From: a bacterium
GTDB lineage: Bacteria; Armatimonadota; Zipacnadia; Zipacnadales; Zipacnadaceae
DNA: 64,000 nt
Reading direction: 5' to 3'
NCBI GenBank assembly: GCA_030615605.1
Contig: JAUWYY010000002.1
Location: 186,001 to 250,000, forward strand
The notes under the pieces were generated by a model, which worked only from the letters and a program-made list of their open reading frames with translations, was not told the DNA's origin and did no database searches. Below, in pieces: positions 49,898-60,197 of this stretch. The position numbers were made by a program, and so were the translations under genes. Each line of letters begins with the position of its first letter. Within the stretch, counting starts at the first letter, position 1.

Positions 49898-50755
49898 CTA
49901 ACCGAGCCACAGCTCCCAGTCGAGCCAGATATGCAAGTGCTGATAGGCCCAGTGCAGCAACTGCGAGCCAGTCAGGACACCAATCAGAAGCTGCACGAAC
50001 CCCCGGTGCCACAGAGATACGAAGGGAGAAAGGTCTGTGTGCGGATTGCGGCGCCAGTCATCGAGCAATCTATGGGCTGCATCCAGTCCCGCATCCAACT
50101 GTTTACCACTGGGCTCCTTGGTCGTCAGATACTGTTGGATTAACGCGCCGACTGGGTAGCGAAATGTCCAGCCCAACAGAACCACCACTATCGCTAACGC
50201 AGGACGCACCAGCAACAGTGGAGCGGCAATCAGAAAAGCCGGCAGGATGCCCGCCAGAAGCGTGGTGCCACAGCGACGATGGACCCGTGGCATTTCTCTC
50301 GCCATCTCACGAGTCGGATACCCATAACGCTCGATGGCGTGAACGACCTTGTGCTCGGCTCCGTGGTAAGCGGCCAGCGGCGTGAGCCGAACGACCAGCA
50401 GGAACATAAGGAAAGTGACCAGGTTGCCAACTATTTGCCACGCTACGTATTGACCAGTTGCTGTCGGCCCCACTAGCTGCAAGTGCACTTCTACCAGGGG
50501 AGAACCAGTAACCTGCCCTATCGTCCACAACACTACATAGCTGAGCACGAGAGCGGTCCCGCCCATAGCCATCATGGCCAGACCCGTGAGAACAAGGCGC
50601 CAAGAAGAAGCCGTCCCAAAGGTGGGCGTGGACAGATGCACGCCCCCAACGACGGCTGTGCCCCCAATTCGGGGCCGACCAGTCGGCACAGAACCGTTAT
50701 CTTGGACAGTCAGACATGCTGATTTCACGGCAACATCCCGCCCGGACTTGCGCAT
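49898..50755 (-). CDS. DUF1385 family protein
   Basis: 'AYHGAEHKVVHAIERYG', 'HRRCGTTLL'. Confidence 0.88.
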   Translation of the reverse strand: MRKSGRDVAVKSACLTVQDNGSVPTGRPRIGGTAVVGGVHLSTPTFGTASSWRLVLTGLAMMAMGGTALVLSYVVLWTIGQVTGSPLVEVHLQLVGPTATGQYVAWQIVGNLVTFLMFLLVVRLTPLAAYHGAEHKVVHAIERYGYPTREMAREMPRVHRRCGTTLLAGILPAFLIAAPLLLVRPALAIVVVLLGWTFRYPVGALIQQYLTTKEPSGKQLDAGLDAAHRLLDDWRRNPHTDLSPFVSLWHRGFVQLLIGVLTGSQLLHWAYQHLHIWLDWELWLG

Positions 50756-50819
50756 CCCTAGGGATTTATGATAGACTTAATTACTGCAACAATGTATTAC
50801 TGACAGGGAGAATTATACA

Positions 50820-51011
50820 ATGCCAAGAGCCTGTGCAATATGCGGTAAGACGGCCAGCGTTGGCAGCAAGGTCAGCGCCTCTGGCAAGCGCAGCAAGCGG
50901 CGCTGGCAGCCTAACTTGCAGAATGTTACCGCGCTTGTCAATGGCGCTCGCAAGAAGATTCGTGTATGCACATCCTGTATTCGGGCCGGCAAGGTCACCA
51001 GGGCCGGATAA
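50820..51011 (+). CDS. rpmB: 50S ribosomal protein L28
   Basis: 'MPRACAICGKTASVGSKVSASGKRSKRRWQPNLQNVTALVNGARKKIRVCTSCIRAGKV'. Confidence 0.97.
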   Translation: MPRACAICGKTASVGSKVSASGKRSKRRWQPNLQNVTALVNGARKKIRVCTSCIRAGKVTRAG

Positions 51012-51042
51012 GCCGGCTTTGCCCCAAAGCTACAACACAAGC

Positions 51043-51080
51043 TGGCGGCCGGACTTCCGGTTCGGCCGTCAGTGTCACTT
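51043..51080 (+). terminator. Putative terminator after rpmB
   Basis: CTGGCGGCCG-loop-CGGCCGTCAG then short CTTTT. Confidence 0.5.
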
Positions 51081-51208
51081 TTAGCCCCGTTTGCGCCTGC
51101 CCTGGAATACCTATCCAAGAGCGCCTCGAATTATAACACGTAATCCGCGGTCCAGCAAGCGCGGAGCATAGTTCCCGCAAGTGCTCGACCAGGAGCAGAA
51201 AACCGACA

Positions 51209-52546
51209 GTGGCGAGACCGACTGCGGCTATCAAAACTCTGGGCTGCAAGCTCAACCAGTTTGAGAGCGAGCAGATGCGAGAGCAGCTCGAAGCGCTGGG
51301 CTACTGCATCGTGCCCTTCGAGGCAGCCGCCGACCTTTATGTAATCAACAGCTGCACGGTTACCACGCGCACGGCCCGAGACTGCCGGCGACTGTGCCGC
51401 CGCACGAAACGGCTCAATCCCGAGTCGGTACTGCTGGTCACCGGCTGCTACGCCCAGATCGCGCCCCGGCAACTCGAGCAAATTGCAGCCACCGACATCG
51501 TAATTGCCAACGCCGCCCGCGGCCGACTTGCCCAGTTCGTCCCCTCCGCCGATGCGCCGCTCACAACCGACCGTCTGCCCCCATATGCCGAGACCGGGCC
51601 GATGATTCGCACTATGTCGGGGCACACCCGGGCCTTCGTCAAAGTCCAGGAGGGTTGTGATGCTCACTGCGCCTACTGCATAATCCCTCTGGCGCGCGGT
51701 CCCAGCCGTAGTGTCCCGGCCGACGATGTCATCAAGCAAGTGAACTTGCTCGTGGCGGCAGGATACCCGGAGATAGTATTGATCGGCACCCATTTGGGGA
51801 AGTACGGTGCTGATCTGGACGAGGACACTGATCTGAGCGGGCTTGTGCGCAAGCTGTGTGAACTTCCCGATCTGCCCCGGTTGCGCCTTTCCTCCGTAGA
51901 GCCTCGCGAGATCACTGACGGGCTGATTGAGCTAGTCGCTGCCGGAGGCCGCCGCCTGGAAGCCGACTCGAGCCGGTCAGGATGGGGTAAGCTGTGTCGG
52001 CACTGGCATATCCCCATGCAGAGCGGCTGTGATGAGATCCTGCAGCGTATGAACCGCCCGTATGATACCCCCTTCTATCGCTCGTTGATTGAGAAGATCA
52101 AGTTGACCCAGCCCGATACCGCCATCGGCGCCGATGTCATTGTCGGCTTTCCGGGCGAGACTGACGAGCGGTTTGAGCAGACTCGGGCATTCGTCGAGAG
52201 TCTCCCCCTGACCTACTTGCATGTTTTCACCTACTCAGCGCGACCCGGAACTGCCGCCGCCCGGATGCCCGACCAGGTCCCCGGCCAGATCAGAAAAGAG
52301 CGCAATCATATCCTCCGGGCTATTTCCGAACGCAAGAGAGCTGCTTTTGCCAATAATATGGTTGGCAAGCAGCTTGAGGTAGTTATTGAGCAGTTCACCG
52401 AGGCCTCCGACAATGAGCTCAGTGCGATAACCGATAACTACTTGCGAGCGGAGGTCGCTGGCTCCCCAGAGCTGATTGGAAGTGTAGCAAGGATTCACGT
52501 CACCAAGATTGAGGAGACCACGCTGCACGGGGAGCTGGTGGAATAG
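51209..52546 (+). CDS. mtaB: tRNA t6A37 methylthiotransferase MtaB (radical SAM)
   Basis: 'IKTLGCKLNQFESEQM', 'VKVQEGCDAHCAYCIIPLARGPSRS', 'IGADVIVGFPGETDE', C-terminal TRAM. Confidence 0.96.
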   Translation: MARPTAAIKTLGCKLNQFESEQMREQLEALGYCIVPFEAAADLYVINSCTVTTRTARDCRRLCRRTKRLNPESVLLVTGCYAQIAPRQLEQIAATDIVIANAARGRLAQFVPSADAPLTTDRLPPYAETGPMIRTMSGHTRAFVKVQEGCDAHCAYCIIPLARGPSRSVPADDVIKQVNLLVAAGYPEIVLIGTHLGKYGADLDEDTDLSGLVRKLCELPDLPRLRLSSVEPREITDGLIELVAAGGRRLEADSSRSGWGKLCRHWHIPMQSGCDEILQRMNRPYDTPFYRSLIEKIKLTQPDTAIGADVIVGFPGETDERFEQTRAFVESLPLTYLHVFTYSARPGTAAARMPDQVPGQIRKERNHILRAISERKRAAFANNMVGKQLEVVIEQFTEASDNELSAITDNYLRAEVAGSPELIGSVARIHVTKIEETTLHGELVE

Positions 52547-52697
52547 CCTGCTTTGTTGGCAAATGTTGAGAGAGGGTGCCGACCCTTCGTCTTTTTCGTC
52601 CTGTAAAGGGTTGCTGGGTATTGATCTGGTGCCCAACAGGTAGACCGAGGCATCAGCACTTGTTTTCCGCGACCAGTCGCGCCAGCCAGATGAGACG

Positions 52698-53489
52698 TCA
52701 AGATATCTGTTCGTTGAATTCCTCGATCACCTGGCGCCAGTGCGTACCCAGAGAAAGCACATCAGCGGCCAGGCTAAAGAATTGATAACCCATCTCCACC
52801 AGGGCAGGGACCTCTTGGGGGACGGCGAGAACGCCGGCAAATTTTCCATGGGCAGCGGCAACCTGGGCGACGCGCTGGCGAGCCGCGACGACCCGCGGAT
52901 CGTCCATCTGACCGACCACACCGATGCCGTGGCTGAAATCACCTGGCCCAAATAGCAGCATGTCGTAACCTTCGACAGCAGCTATTGCGTCCAATTCATC
53001 AAATGGTTCGGGATCTTCCACTTGCAGAACAATAAACCGCTGCTCGTTTGCTTGTCGGATACACTCCTCGATGTCAATCTGACAAAACGCGCCGTCGGCG
53101 TTACCGCCATCAATCGGCCGCCGACCTGTGGGCTGGAAGCAAGTCATCCGCACCACAGCCCTGGCATCCTCCGCACTCATTACGTGAGGGACCATGATGC
53201 CAGCGGCATCCATCTCCAAGGGACGAATGTAGTCGCTATAGCTGCCCCGAGCCACCCTGACCACAACGTCCATATCGTGAGCTTTGGCCGCCCAAATCTG
53301 GTGCTCGACTACCGACCAATCAGTGGGAACATGCTCCATACACGTCCAGAAGCAGTCAAAACCGACGATTCCAGCAATTTCGGCGATCCGTCCATCCACC
53401 AGGTTTGTCTTCACGCAGGATACCACCTGGCCAGCACGGAGCTTCCTGAGCACACGACTGGGCCTCATCTGTAGGGTCTGTTTATCCAT
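52698..53489 (-). CDS. HpcH/HpaI aldolase family protein
   Basis: 'GFDCFWTCMEHVPTDWSVVEHQIWAAKAHDMDVVVRV...AAGIMVPHVMSAEDARAVVR', 'LQVEDPEPFDELDAIAAVEGYDMLLFGPGDFSHGIG'. Confidence 0.92.
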   Translation of the reverse strand: MDKQTLQMRPSRVLRKLRAGQVVSCVKTNLVDGRIAEIAGIVGFDCFWTCMEHVPTDWSVVEHQIWAAKAHDMDVVVRVARGSYSDYIRPLEMDAAGIMVPHVMSAEDARAVVRMTCFQPTGRRPIDGGNADGAFCQIDIEECIRQANEQRFIVLQVEDPEPFDELDAIAAVEGYDMLLFGPGDFSHGIGVVGQMDDPRVVAARQRVAQVAAAHGKFAGVLAVPQEVPALVEMGYQFFSLAADVLSLGTHWRQVIEEFNEQIS

Positions 53490-53530
53490 TGATTTCGCTT
53501 ACCGCTATCTCCTTTACTATTGTTGGTAAC

Positions 53531-53839
53531 TACCAGGCGGTTGACCCACCGTCAACGACCAAGTTGTGTCCCGTCATATAACCGGAGGTATCGGAGGCCA
53601 GGAAAACGATGGGGCCCGGCGACGTCTTCGCCAGTTGCCATTCGGCCCAAGGGCACCCGCTGGTTATATCGCGGCAGGAAGTAGTCATTGGGAGCTGTCT
53701 CCTGAAGACCTCCCAGGCTCAGACAATTGGCCCGGATACTGTGTTGAGCTAAGGTCGTGGCCAACTGTTTGGTGTAGGCGATGATGCCGCCTTTGAATAT
53801 GGGACAATCCAGCGAAAAAAGCTCGCGATCATCCTTCAT
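53531..53839 (-). pseudogene. Truncated and frameshifted SDR-family oxidoreductase (C-terminal remnant)
   Basis: 'YTKQLATTLAQHSIRANCLSLGGL...VPLGRMATGEDVAG', then a +1 shift at the CCCC run (~53608) restores 'PIVFLASDTSGYMTGHNLVVDGGSTAW*'; a TAA stop lies upstream. Confidence 0.85.
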
Positions 53840-54113
53840 AGTCTGCGCCTTCGGTACCAGTTAGCCATGGGCAATTCGGTGCAGTCTGTCGGTCCCAGCG
53901 CTGCCGGCTATCTTTCCTCACAGCCACAGGTCTCACCTCCCGACTCGCGACTTAACCGAGAGGGGCGGCAATGAAGGAGCACAGTCCGCAGATGTAGAAC
54001 TGTAGTTGGATGCCATTGAGTGGCGACGCTCAGGCACGGATGTAACTGTATCGCCGACAAGTCGCATACTTGAAGAGCGAATAGCACATCGTTACCAGAA
54101 AGAGGCTGACACA

Positions 54114-54887
54114 ATGAGTTCGCTACGCAAAGCTATCAACGAAGACCAGGTAGTTATCGGGCTGTATATTGGCGTTCCGTGGCTGGAGGCAGTGGAAGCG
54201 GCGGGATATGCAGGTTACGACTTTGTGCTCATCGACACCGAGCACGGGGCGATTGACATCTCCCAGGCCGCCGGGATGGTGCTGGTAGCCCAGGGGCTGG
54301 GTATTGCGCCGATCTGGCGGGTCAAGGCGGCGGCCCGGCCTGAGATCAAGATAGCTCTGGATTGGGGTGCTGCCGCCGTATTGGTCCCCGAGATCCGCAC
54401 GGCTGAAGACGCTGCCACTGCTGTCCGGGCAGCCAGGTACCTGCCGGAAGGACAGCGGGGCGTGGGGCCATACCGGCCCACCCGTTTCGGGCTGGACGAT
54501 ACGTCAGCCTACATGCGGCGGGCTAACGAAGAGGTAGTGGTGTGCTTAATGATTGAGACTACCGAAGCGATTGAGAATATCGAAGCCATCGCCGCAGTCC
54601 CAGGGATCGACGTCTTCAACATCGGCCCGTGTGATCTATCCAACTCACTGGGAGTACCACTGGACTTTGAGCATCCCGACCTGCTGACAGCTATCCAGCG
54701 CGTGCTGGAGGTCGCCCGTCCTAAGGGAATCACAGTAGGCCTGGCCGGTTTAACACCGGAGCATCTGCAAAAATGGATACCTCGCGGTGTGACCTTTTTT
54801 GAGACGGTAGGAGTTCCGGACCTACTGGCGCAGGCAATGCGGCAGCACATTGATTCGCTGCGGGCGGTGGTGGACGACAGCTCTTAG
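54114..54887 (+). CDS. HpcH/HpaI aldolase family protein
   Basis: 'YDFVLIDTEHGAIDISQAAGMVLVAQ', 'GAAAVLVPEIRTAEDAATAVRAARYLPEGQRGVGPYRPTRFG'; ATG 54114. Confidence 0.93.
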   Translation: MSSLRKAINEDQVVIGLYIGVPWLEAVEAAGYAGYDFVLIDTEHGAIDISQAAGMVLVAQGLGIAPIWRVKAAARPEIKIALDWGAAAVLVPEIRTAEDAATAVRAARYLPEGQRGVGPYRPTRFGLDDTSAYMRRANEEVVVCLMIETTEAIENIEAIAAVPGIDVFNIGPCDLSNSLGVPLDFEHPDLLTAIQRVLEVARPKGITVGLAGLTPEHLQKWIPRGVTFFETVGVPDLLAQAMRQHIDSLRAVVDDSS

Positions 54888-55011
54888 GTTGCCCCCACAG
54901 CGGCGGTGGGCAGATTGCCGATGACAGGCCCTGTGCGCAAAGCAAGCTCGGGCCCTGTGGCACTGCTCTCGCGCGGGGCTTCCTGGTGAGCCCCAGGAAC
55001 TATTCCAGGCG

Positions 55012-57171
55012 TCACGGGCTCGAACGTTCCACGGTGATCTCGTAAGCACCGGAGTCTACTACCTGAGGAGCCAGCACATCATAGACCCACGTATCCGAAC
55101 GCCCGGTCAGTGGGTCGGTGGGCAGCTCTTGGAGCACGGCACCTTGCAGTGGCGAGGCGATGGGCACACGATTGCCGCTTGAGTCCAGGCCGTAGGTGGG
55201 CTGGGTGTTCGTAAGGTCAAGCAGGTGCTCTGGATAGCAGCCGGTCTGGTCCTTGAACGTGCCGACCGCTTCGTCCAATTCTCGCAGAGCTTTGTCCAAC
55301 CGCTGCGTAATCTCGTATCGGGAGGGCCGGGTCTCCAGCACAGCATTGTGCGTTTTGATTAGGAACGTGCTAAGGGCTGCAGTACTTGCAAGAGCGAACA
55401 AGATTGCTCCACCCGGCAGATGGGCCATGGCTGAGCTGGGAGAGCTCCGGACTATAAGGGCAGATGCGGCACACGCCAGCGCCAAGAGGGTAAGCAGAAA
55501 CATAGCCAGATGCGGACCAGAAAAGTAGTCGAGCGAGACCCAGAACAGTTCACGGACAAGCCACAGAAAAACTCCCCCGAAAACGAAGAGAAAGACCGGC
55601 GTGAGCACCATGGCTCTCGCCCATTGCGTCGTGGTAGCGCCGCGGATGAGCTTTGAGGCCGCCCACCAGGCGACCATACAATAAAGCAGTTGCAGTATGA
55701 GGAGTGCATAGCCGCCGGCATCCTGGACAAACCAGTACCACCAACCCTCGTATTCGGCGCCGACAAGCGCTTTTGCCAGTGCATTAGCAACCCCCGGGTC
55801 AATGGCGTTTAGCGTAACCAGCCCCGCTGTCAACCAGAGCCAAATGCCTACCAGTATGGTAAAGATGAGTACCGCGGTTCGGTCCAGCTCTGGTGCCTGA
55901 TTTGCTGGTGCGGGACGCCTGCGCAAGAGTCGCTGAAAACCGACCAGCAACAATGCAAATACGATGACGTTCAATACACAGAAGACAAGCGGCGAGGCCC
56001 AAGTCCACGCCCACCAGGGCACGGGAATAGTTGCGGTGCGCGTGATGCTCACCGCGAGGTTCCGCAGGCCAGTGTGAGAGAATGTCAGATCAACTAGCGC
56101 TGCCTTCGGCAACAGTCCGAGGAAACGCGTGGCTTGCAACTGCGACCAATCACGGGGCGCAGCGGGATCTATCTCGCTGGCATCATACGATAGCTCCGTG
56201 AGATCCAGTCTAGCCTGCCTTAATACGGCCTCGTCGGTTGAGTGTACAGTCCTTATCATCACCTGGTACCCGAACGGGTTAACTGAACCTCGATATTCAC
56301 AGAAAAGCGCCTCTCCGTTGTCCCGCTCCAGTAGTTCTCTGACCACGGACGCATAACACGAACCTGGCGGGCGCTCTGTTTTGACTTCTGGCTCAACTAC
56401 TGCTAACTCATTGCAGGTGACTTTTTCATCGGCCAGTACGACCAGGAGCAGTGATGTCTTCTCGGGCGCGCTGACCGCTGAGATCTCCAGGGGATAGGTC
56501 AACTGTTCGGCGGGGAAGCGGATGCCGATCGGGTTTAGGTCTTGTAGCACGGGCTGTTGCTGCTGCAGCCCGGGGCGTATTCGCAAGGCGACAAAATACC
56601 ATTGCTTGTGCACGTAGCCGGCCGCAATCTCCTCGGCCTCGGACGGGAATGCGAAGCCGTTCTCGTTGAGCCATTCGATGAGTACCACTGCTCCTGTTGC
56701 TGACAGCACCGCGACGTCGTAGTCACCCACCTCCATACGCTCCCAGACCGTCACTCGCTCCGGCGCGCCAGGCGCCCCTCCGGGGGACGGTCCTGCTCCG
56801 GGCGGAACCTTCGTGCCACGGCCATACTGCCTCAGCGGGTCAACTATATGTGTCTCGACAGTGGGTTGCGTCGCGAGGAATATCGCGTCGACGAACTCCG
56901 TAGAAGCAGGGAATACATCTCTTGCGGTTGGCCGCCCCGGCACAGGAATCACCCAGGCGAACTCAGCCGCCGGACCAGCATAAGTAGTCTGCAACAGCAG
57001 CACCTCGCTGTTGCCCTCCCGGATTAGGATGGCCTTCTGAGAAGCGGAACTGACCTCCGCCGTCCCGGCCACTCGCCCTGGGAGCGGAGCCTGCTTGAAG
57101 AAGCCGCCATCAGCAAGTGCAACGGTGGAGCTGAGCAACAGCACAAGAACCAATGCCCAGACAGTGCGCAT
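55012..57171 (-). CDS. DUF2330-domain protein with multi-TM middle and pseudopilin-like C-terminal segment
   Basis: 'ADGGFFKQAPLP...SASQKAILIREGNSEVLLLQTTYAGPAAEFAWVIPVPGRP' typical of DUF2330; C-terminus 'LRELDEAVGTFKDQTGCYPEHLLDLTNTQP'. Confidence 0.75.
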   Translation of the reverse strand: MRTVWALVLVLLLSSTVALADGGFFKQAPLPGRVAGTAEVSSASQKAILIREGNSEVLLLQTTYAGPAAEFAWVIPVPGRPTARDVFPASTEFVDAIFLATQPTVETHIVDPLRQYGRGTKVPPGAGPSPGGAPGAPERVTVWERMEVGDYDVAVLSATGAVVLIEWLNENGFAFPSEAEEIAAGYVHKQWYFVALRIRPGLQQQQPVLQDLNPIGIRFPAEQLTYPLEISAVSAPEKTSLLLVVLADEKVTCNELAVVEPEVKTERPPGSCYASVVRELLERDNGEALFCEYRGSVNPFGYQVMIRTVHSTDEAVLRQARLDLTELSYDASEIDPAAPRDWSQLQATRFLGLLPKAALVDLTFSHTGLRNLAVSITRTATIPVPWWAWTWASPLVFCVLNVIVFALLLVGFQRLLRRRPAPANQAPELDRTAVLIFTILVGIWLWLTAGLVTLNAIDPGVANALAKALVGAEYEGWWYWFVQDAGGYALLILQLLYCMVAWWAASKLIRGATTTQWARAMVLTPVFLFVFGGVFLWLVRELFWVSLDYFSGPHLAMFLLTLLALACAASALIVRSSPSSAMAHLPGGAILFALASTAALSTFLIKTHNAVLETRPSRYEITQRLDKALRELDEAVGTFKDQTGCYPEHLLDLTNTQPTYGLDSSGNRVPIASPLQGAVLQELPTDPLTGRSDTWVYDVLAPQVVDSGAYEITVERSSP

Positions 57172-57334
57172 AGCAACTCACCTCCTCGGACCTCGCTTGA
57201 GCCCTGGTGCGCTGCTCGCGTGCCGGTGCCCCAGTTTCATGTGGGATCCGCTCTGGTGTGTGTATCCGCTGCATTACAATCCGCCCGGCTGGCACCGGGC
57301 TGCTTCGCTGTGTGACGGTAGTTAGCCAGCAGGC

Positions 57335-58288
57335 TCAGGGCGCTGCTGCGATGGCCTCTTCGAGTTGTTCAGTGCGCTTGACACCGACAACAGCCGCGAC
57401 GACCGCCGGCTGCTCCAGCACCCAACGGATGGCGTACTGGACCATGGTCAGACCGCGAGCGGTGGCCGCCTGTTCGATCTCCTCGAGCTGGTCAAACAGC
57501 TCGTCGGTAAGGTCAGGCAGCCAGCCGGGGTGCTCAGTGGCCCGCGAGCCGGAGGGAGCCTCCTGGCCGCGGTGGTACTTGCCGGTGAGCACACCGCTGT
57601 TGAGGATGCGATAGGGCACCACGCCGATCTGCTCGCGCTCGCACAGCGGCAACAGCTTCTCTTCTACCCGAATCGTTATCTCCCCCAGGCTGGGGAACTC
57701 CAAAGTAGACTCGAGGTTGAGCAGATTGAAGAAGGGTTGAATCACCACGGGTCGGGCCAAGTCGTTCTCATCAGCTATCTCTAGTAGCTCTTCGAGGTGC
57801 GGGGAGGTGTAGTTGCTAACCGCATAGTAGCGGATCTTGCCCTGCTGGATGGCTTCGTCGAGTGCGCCCAGCGTCTCGGCTGTGTCAGAGCCGGGGTCAG
57901 GCCGGTGCAGATAGTAGAGATCAATATAGTCGGTCTGCAACCGCTGGAGACTGCGATCCAACTGGACACGGACGGCGTCGGCGCTGGTTCCGTCGTCCTC
58001 GGGAGCGTCGCCCACCTTCATGCCAACCTTTGTCGCGACTACAGCCTCATCGCGGCGGCCCTTGAGGGCCTTGCCCAGGATCTCCTCAGCCACGCCACCC
58101 GCTGAGCCGGCGCTGCGGGCATAGCCCTCATACATATTGGCGGTATCAATGAAGTTGACGCCGTGATCAACCGCCCACTGGATGATGCCAATGGCGTCGG
58201 CCTCGCCAACTGGCGTGCCAAAGGTCATCGTGCCCAGGCAGATAGGCGAGACTTCCAGGTCGGTTTTCGGTATGTTGCGCAGTTCCAT
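57335..58288 (-). CDS. Aldo/keto reductase
   Basis: 'MELRNIPKTDLEVSPICLGTMTFG', 'VNFIDTANMYEGYARSAGSAGGVAEEILGKAL', 'DYIDLYYLHRPD'. Confidence 0.95.
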   Translation of the reverse strand: MELRNIPKTDLEVSPICLGTMTFGTPVGEADAIGIIQWAVDHGVNFIDTANMYEGYARSAGSAGGVAEEILGKALKGRRDEAVVATKVGMKVGDAPEDDGTSADAVRVQLDRSLQRLQTDYIDLYYLHRPDPGSDTAETLGALDEAIQQGKIRYYAVSNYTSPHLEELLEIADENDLARPVVIQPFFNLLNLESTLEFPSLGEITIRVEEKLLPLCEREQIGVVPYRILNSGVLTGKYHRGQEAPSGSRATEHPGWLPDLTDELFDQLEEIEQAATARGLTMVQYAIRWVLEQPAVVAAVVGVKRTEQLEEAIAAAP

Positions 58289-58319
58289 AGTTGTGCCTCC
58301 TCGTCTGAGTGCAGTACAG

Positions 58320-58598
58320 CTAGCTGTACATATCTTTGCATTTGCGCCACGAGTCAATCATGTATAGTGTGCTCTGGTTGGATATAGCCACGAAGAGGCC
58401 GGCACCGAGAATCAGGCCACCGTTCTTGCCAACAGCTTCGATGGTTTCTTTGACAGCAGCACCGATGCGGTCGGGGTCCTCCGACACGAGCGTGATCTCA
58501 GCATTGACGCCGCCCCAAAACGACTTGCTATCGCCAAGGGCGTTGAACAGATTCTCCAGGTCCCCGGCGTGTAGCATGCGCTCTCGACTTGTCATCAT
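58320..58598 (-). pseudogene. Internally deleted uroporphyrinogen decarboxylase (URO-D/MtaA)-family remnant or mini-protein
   Basis: N-terminus 'MMTSRERMLHAG' resembles the URO-D start; C-terminal 'FWGGVNAEITLVSEDPDRIGAAVKETIEAVGKNGGLILGAGLFVAISNQSTLYMIDSWRKC' resembles the URO-D end; the middle barrel is absent. Confidence 0.65.
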
Positions 58599-58645
58599 CT
58601 GCTGAGCCACACGATTCTTCCTTTCTGCGCACAAGCACTTGTCAG

Positions 58646-59899
58646 CTACCGACTCTTCAGTTCGGCAATAGTTTCTTTCAGCGATGAGACCAGGTAGTCT
58701 ATAGTCTCGTCGGGGATACCGCACCACCACGGGAAGCTGAAGGAGTTGTCCCACCAGCCTTCGAGCACCGGGCAGTCCTGCTCGCCCGCGCCCAGCTTCC
58801 GGAAGAGTGGGTAACGGTACAGCGGATAGTACTGGACGATGACCCGAATCTTCTTCTCAAAAGCCATTATATCCATCAGGTCATTGCGGGTGGCGCCGAA
58901 ATCCGCACCGTCAAAGTGCAGCACGAACTGATGGAAGACGTGGCGATAGCCTGCGGGAATATTGGGGAAAGAAATCTCAGGCGTATCAGCCAGTCCGGCC
59001 TTGATCTTCTCCCCCTGCTGAATCAGGGTATCGTTGATCTCCTCGAGACTCTTGAGCATTTCACTGCCCAGCGCGCACTGCGCCTCGCCAATGCAGAAGT
59101 TCTTGGGCCAGACTCCTGCCATGTCGAGGTCAACATTGGCCATGGCCGGATCCCAATAGCGCTCACGCCCTTCGGGATACTGTCGCGACCCGTTATGGCG
59201 CAGCCCCGGGATCAACTCGGCATCCTCGGCGTGCTTGCAGGTGAGCATTCCGCCCTCGCCCAGCGTGGTTATCTGCTTGGCAGTGTGGAAGCTGAAGCAG
59301 CCGAAGTCTCCGAAAGTGCCGACATGCTGGCCGTTGATCTGTGCACCGGGGGCCTGGGCGCAGTCCTCGACCACGCGCAGACTGTGCTCGTCGGCGATCG
59401 CCATCACCGCAGGCATATCCACTGGCATACCCAGCAGATGCACCACCACAATCGCCTTGGTGCGGTCCGTGACCTTGCGCTCGATGTCGGCGGGATCGAC
59501 AACCCAGGTGTCAGGGTCAATGTCCGCCCAGACAATCCTGGCGCCGGTCTCGCCGTAAGGAATGGCCGTCGCGCAGAAGGTATACCCGGAGATTATTACT
59601 TCGTCGCCGGGCTCCAGTTCGCAGCGCATGGCCGCCAGTCGTAAGGCATTGGTGCAGTTGTCCACCGCAAAGGCGTGGTCAGCCCCGGTGTATTCTTCGA
59701 AATCGGCCTGGAACTGGCGCATGTACTGGCCCTGGGTCTGGGCTTCGGCATTGCGCATAACGTCAACTAGTACATCAATCTCGGCCTCCTTGTAGGAGCG
59801 CATCCGGGCGGGAAAGTTGACCTTAACCCCCCCAACCGAGCCCCGGCCAGAGGCATCATGAGTCTGTACAGTTTTCGACTCGTTCTGATCAGTTGCCAT
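58646..59899 (-). CDS. DegT/DnrJ/EryC1/StrS family PLP-dependent aminotransferase
   Basis: 'FAVDNCTNALRLAAMRCELEPGDEVIISGYTFCATA', 'VVEDCAQAPGAQINGQHVGTFGDFGCFSFHTAKQITTLGEGGML'. Confidence 0.95.
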   Translation of the reverse strand: MATDQNESKTVQTHDASGRGSVGGVKVNFPARMRSYKEAEIDVLVDVMRNAEAQTQGQYMRQFQADFEEYTGADHAFAVDNCTNALRLAAMRCELEPGDEVIISGYTFCATAIPYGETGARIVWADIDPDTWVVDPADIERKVTDRTKAIVVVHLLGMPVDMPAVMAIADEHSLRVVEDCAQAPGAQINGQHVGTFGDFGCFSFHTAKQITTLGEGGMLTCKHAEDAELIPGLRHNGSRQYPEGRERYWDPAMANVDLDMAGVWPKNFCIGEAQCALGSEMLKSLEEINDTLIQQGEKIKAGLADTPEISFPNIPAGYRHVFHQFVLHFDGADFGATRNDLMDIMAFEKKIRVIVQYYPLYRYPLFRKLGAGEQDCPVLEGWWDNSFSFPWWCGIPDETIDYLVSSLKETIAELKSR

Positions 59900-60197
59900 A
59901 GAATTACCCTCCAAACAGGTGAATAGATGAGCTAACGGCGGCAAGATAGCACACAAGCTGCCGGCGGTCAAGCTCCTGCTCAATTGGTGAGCAGCCGGTG
60001 GTTATTCTTCGCCGACGCTGGGATACCTTCCTCCCTTTGATGACATGAACAATTACATCGGCCCTTTTCTTCCAATCAACTTATGGTATAGTCAACCCAA
60101 CGGCGCAGCGGGCAAGGCCCACTGTGCCCCGAACACGAGTGCGACAGTCATAGACCGGCAGCGGAGTAGCAAACCCAACTCGGAGGAGGAAACCACA

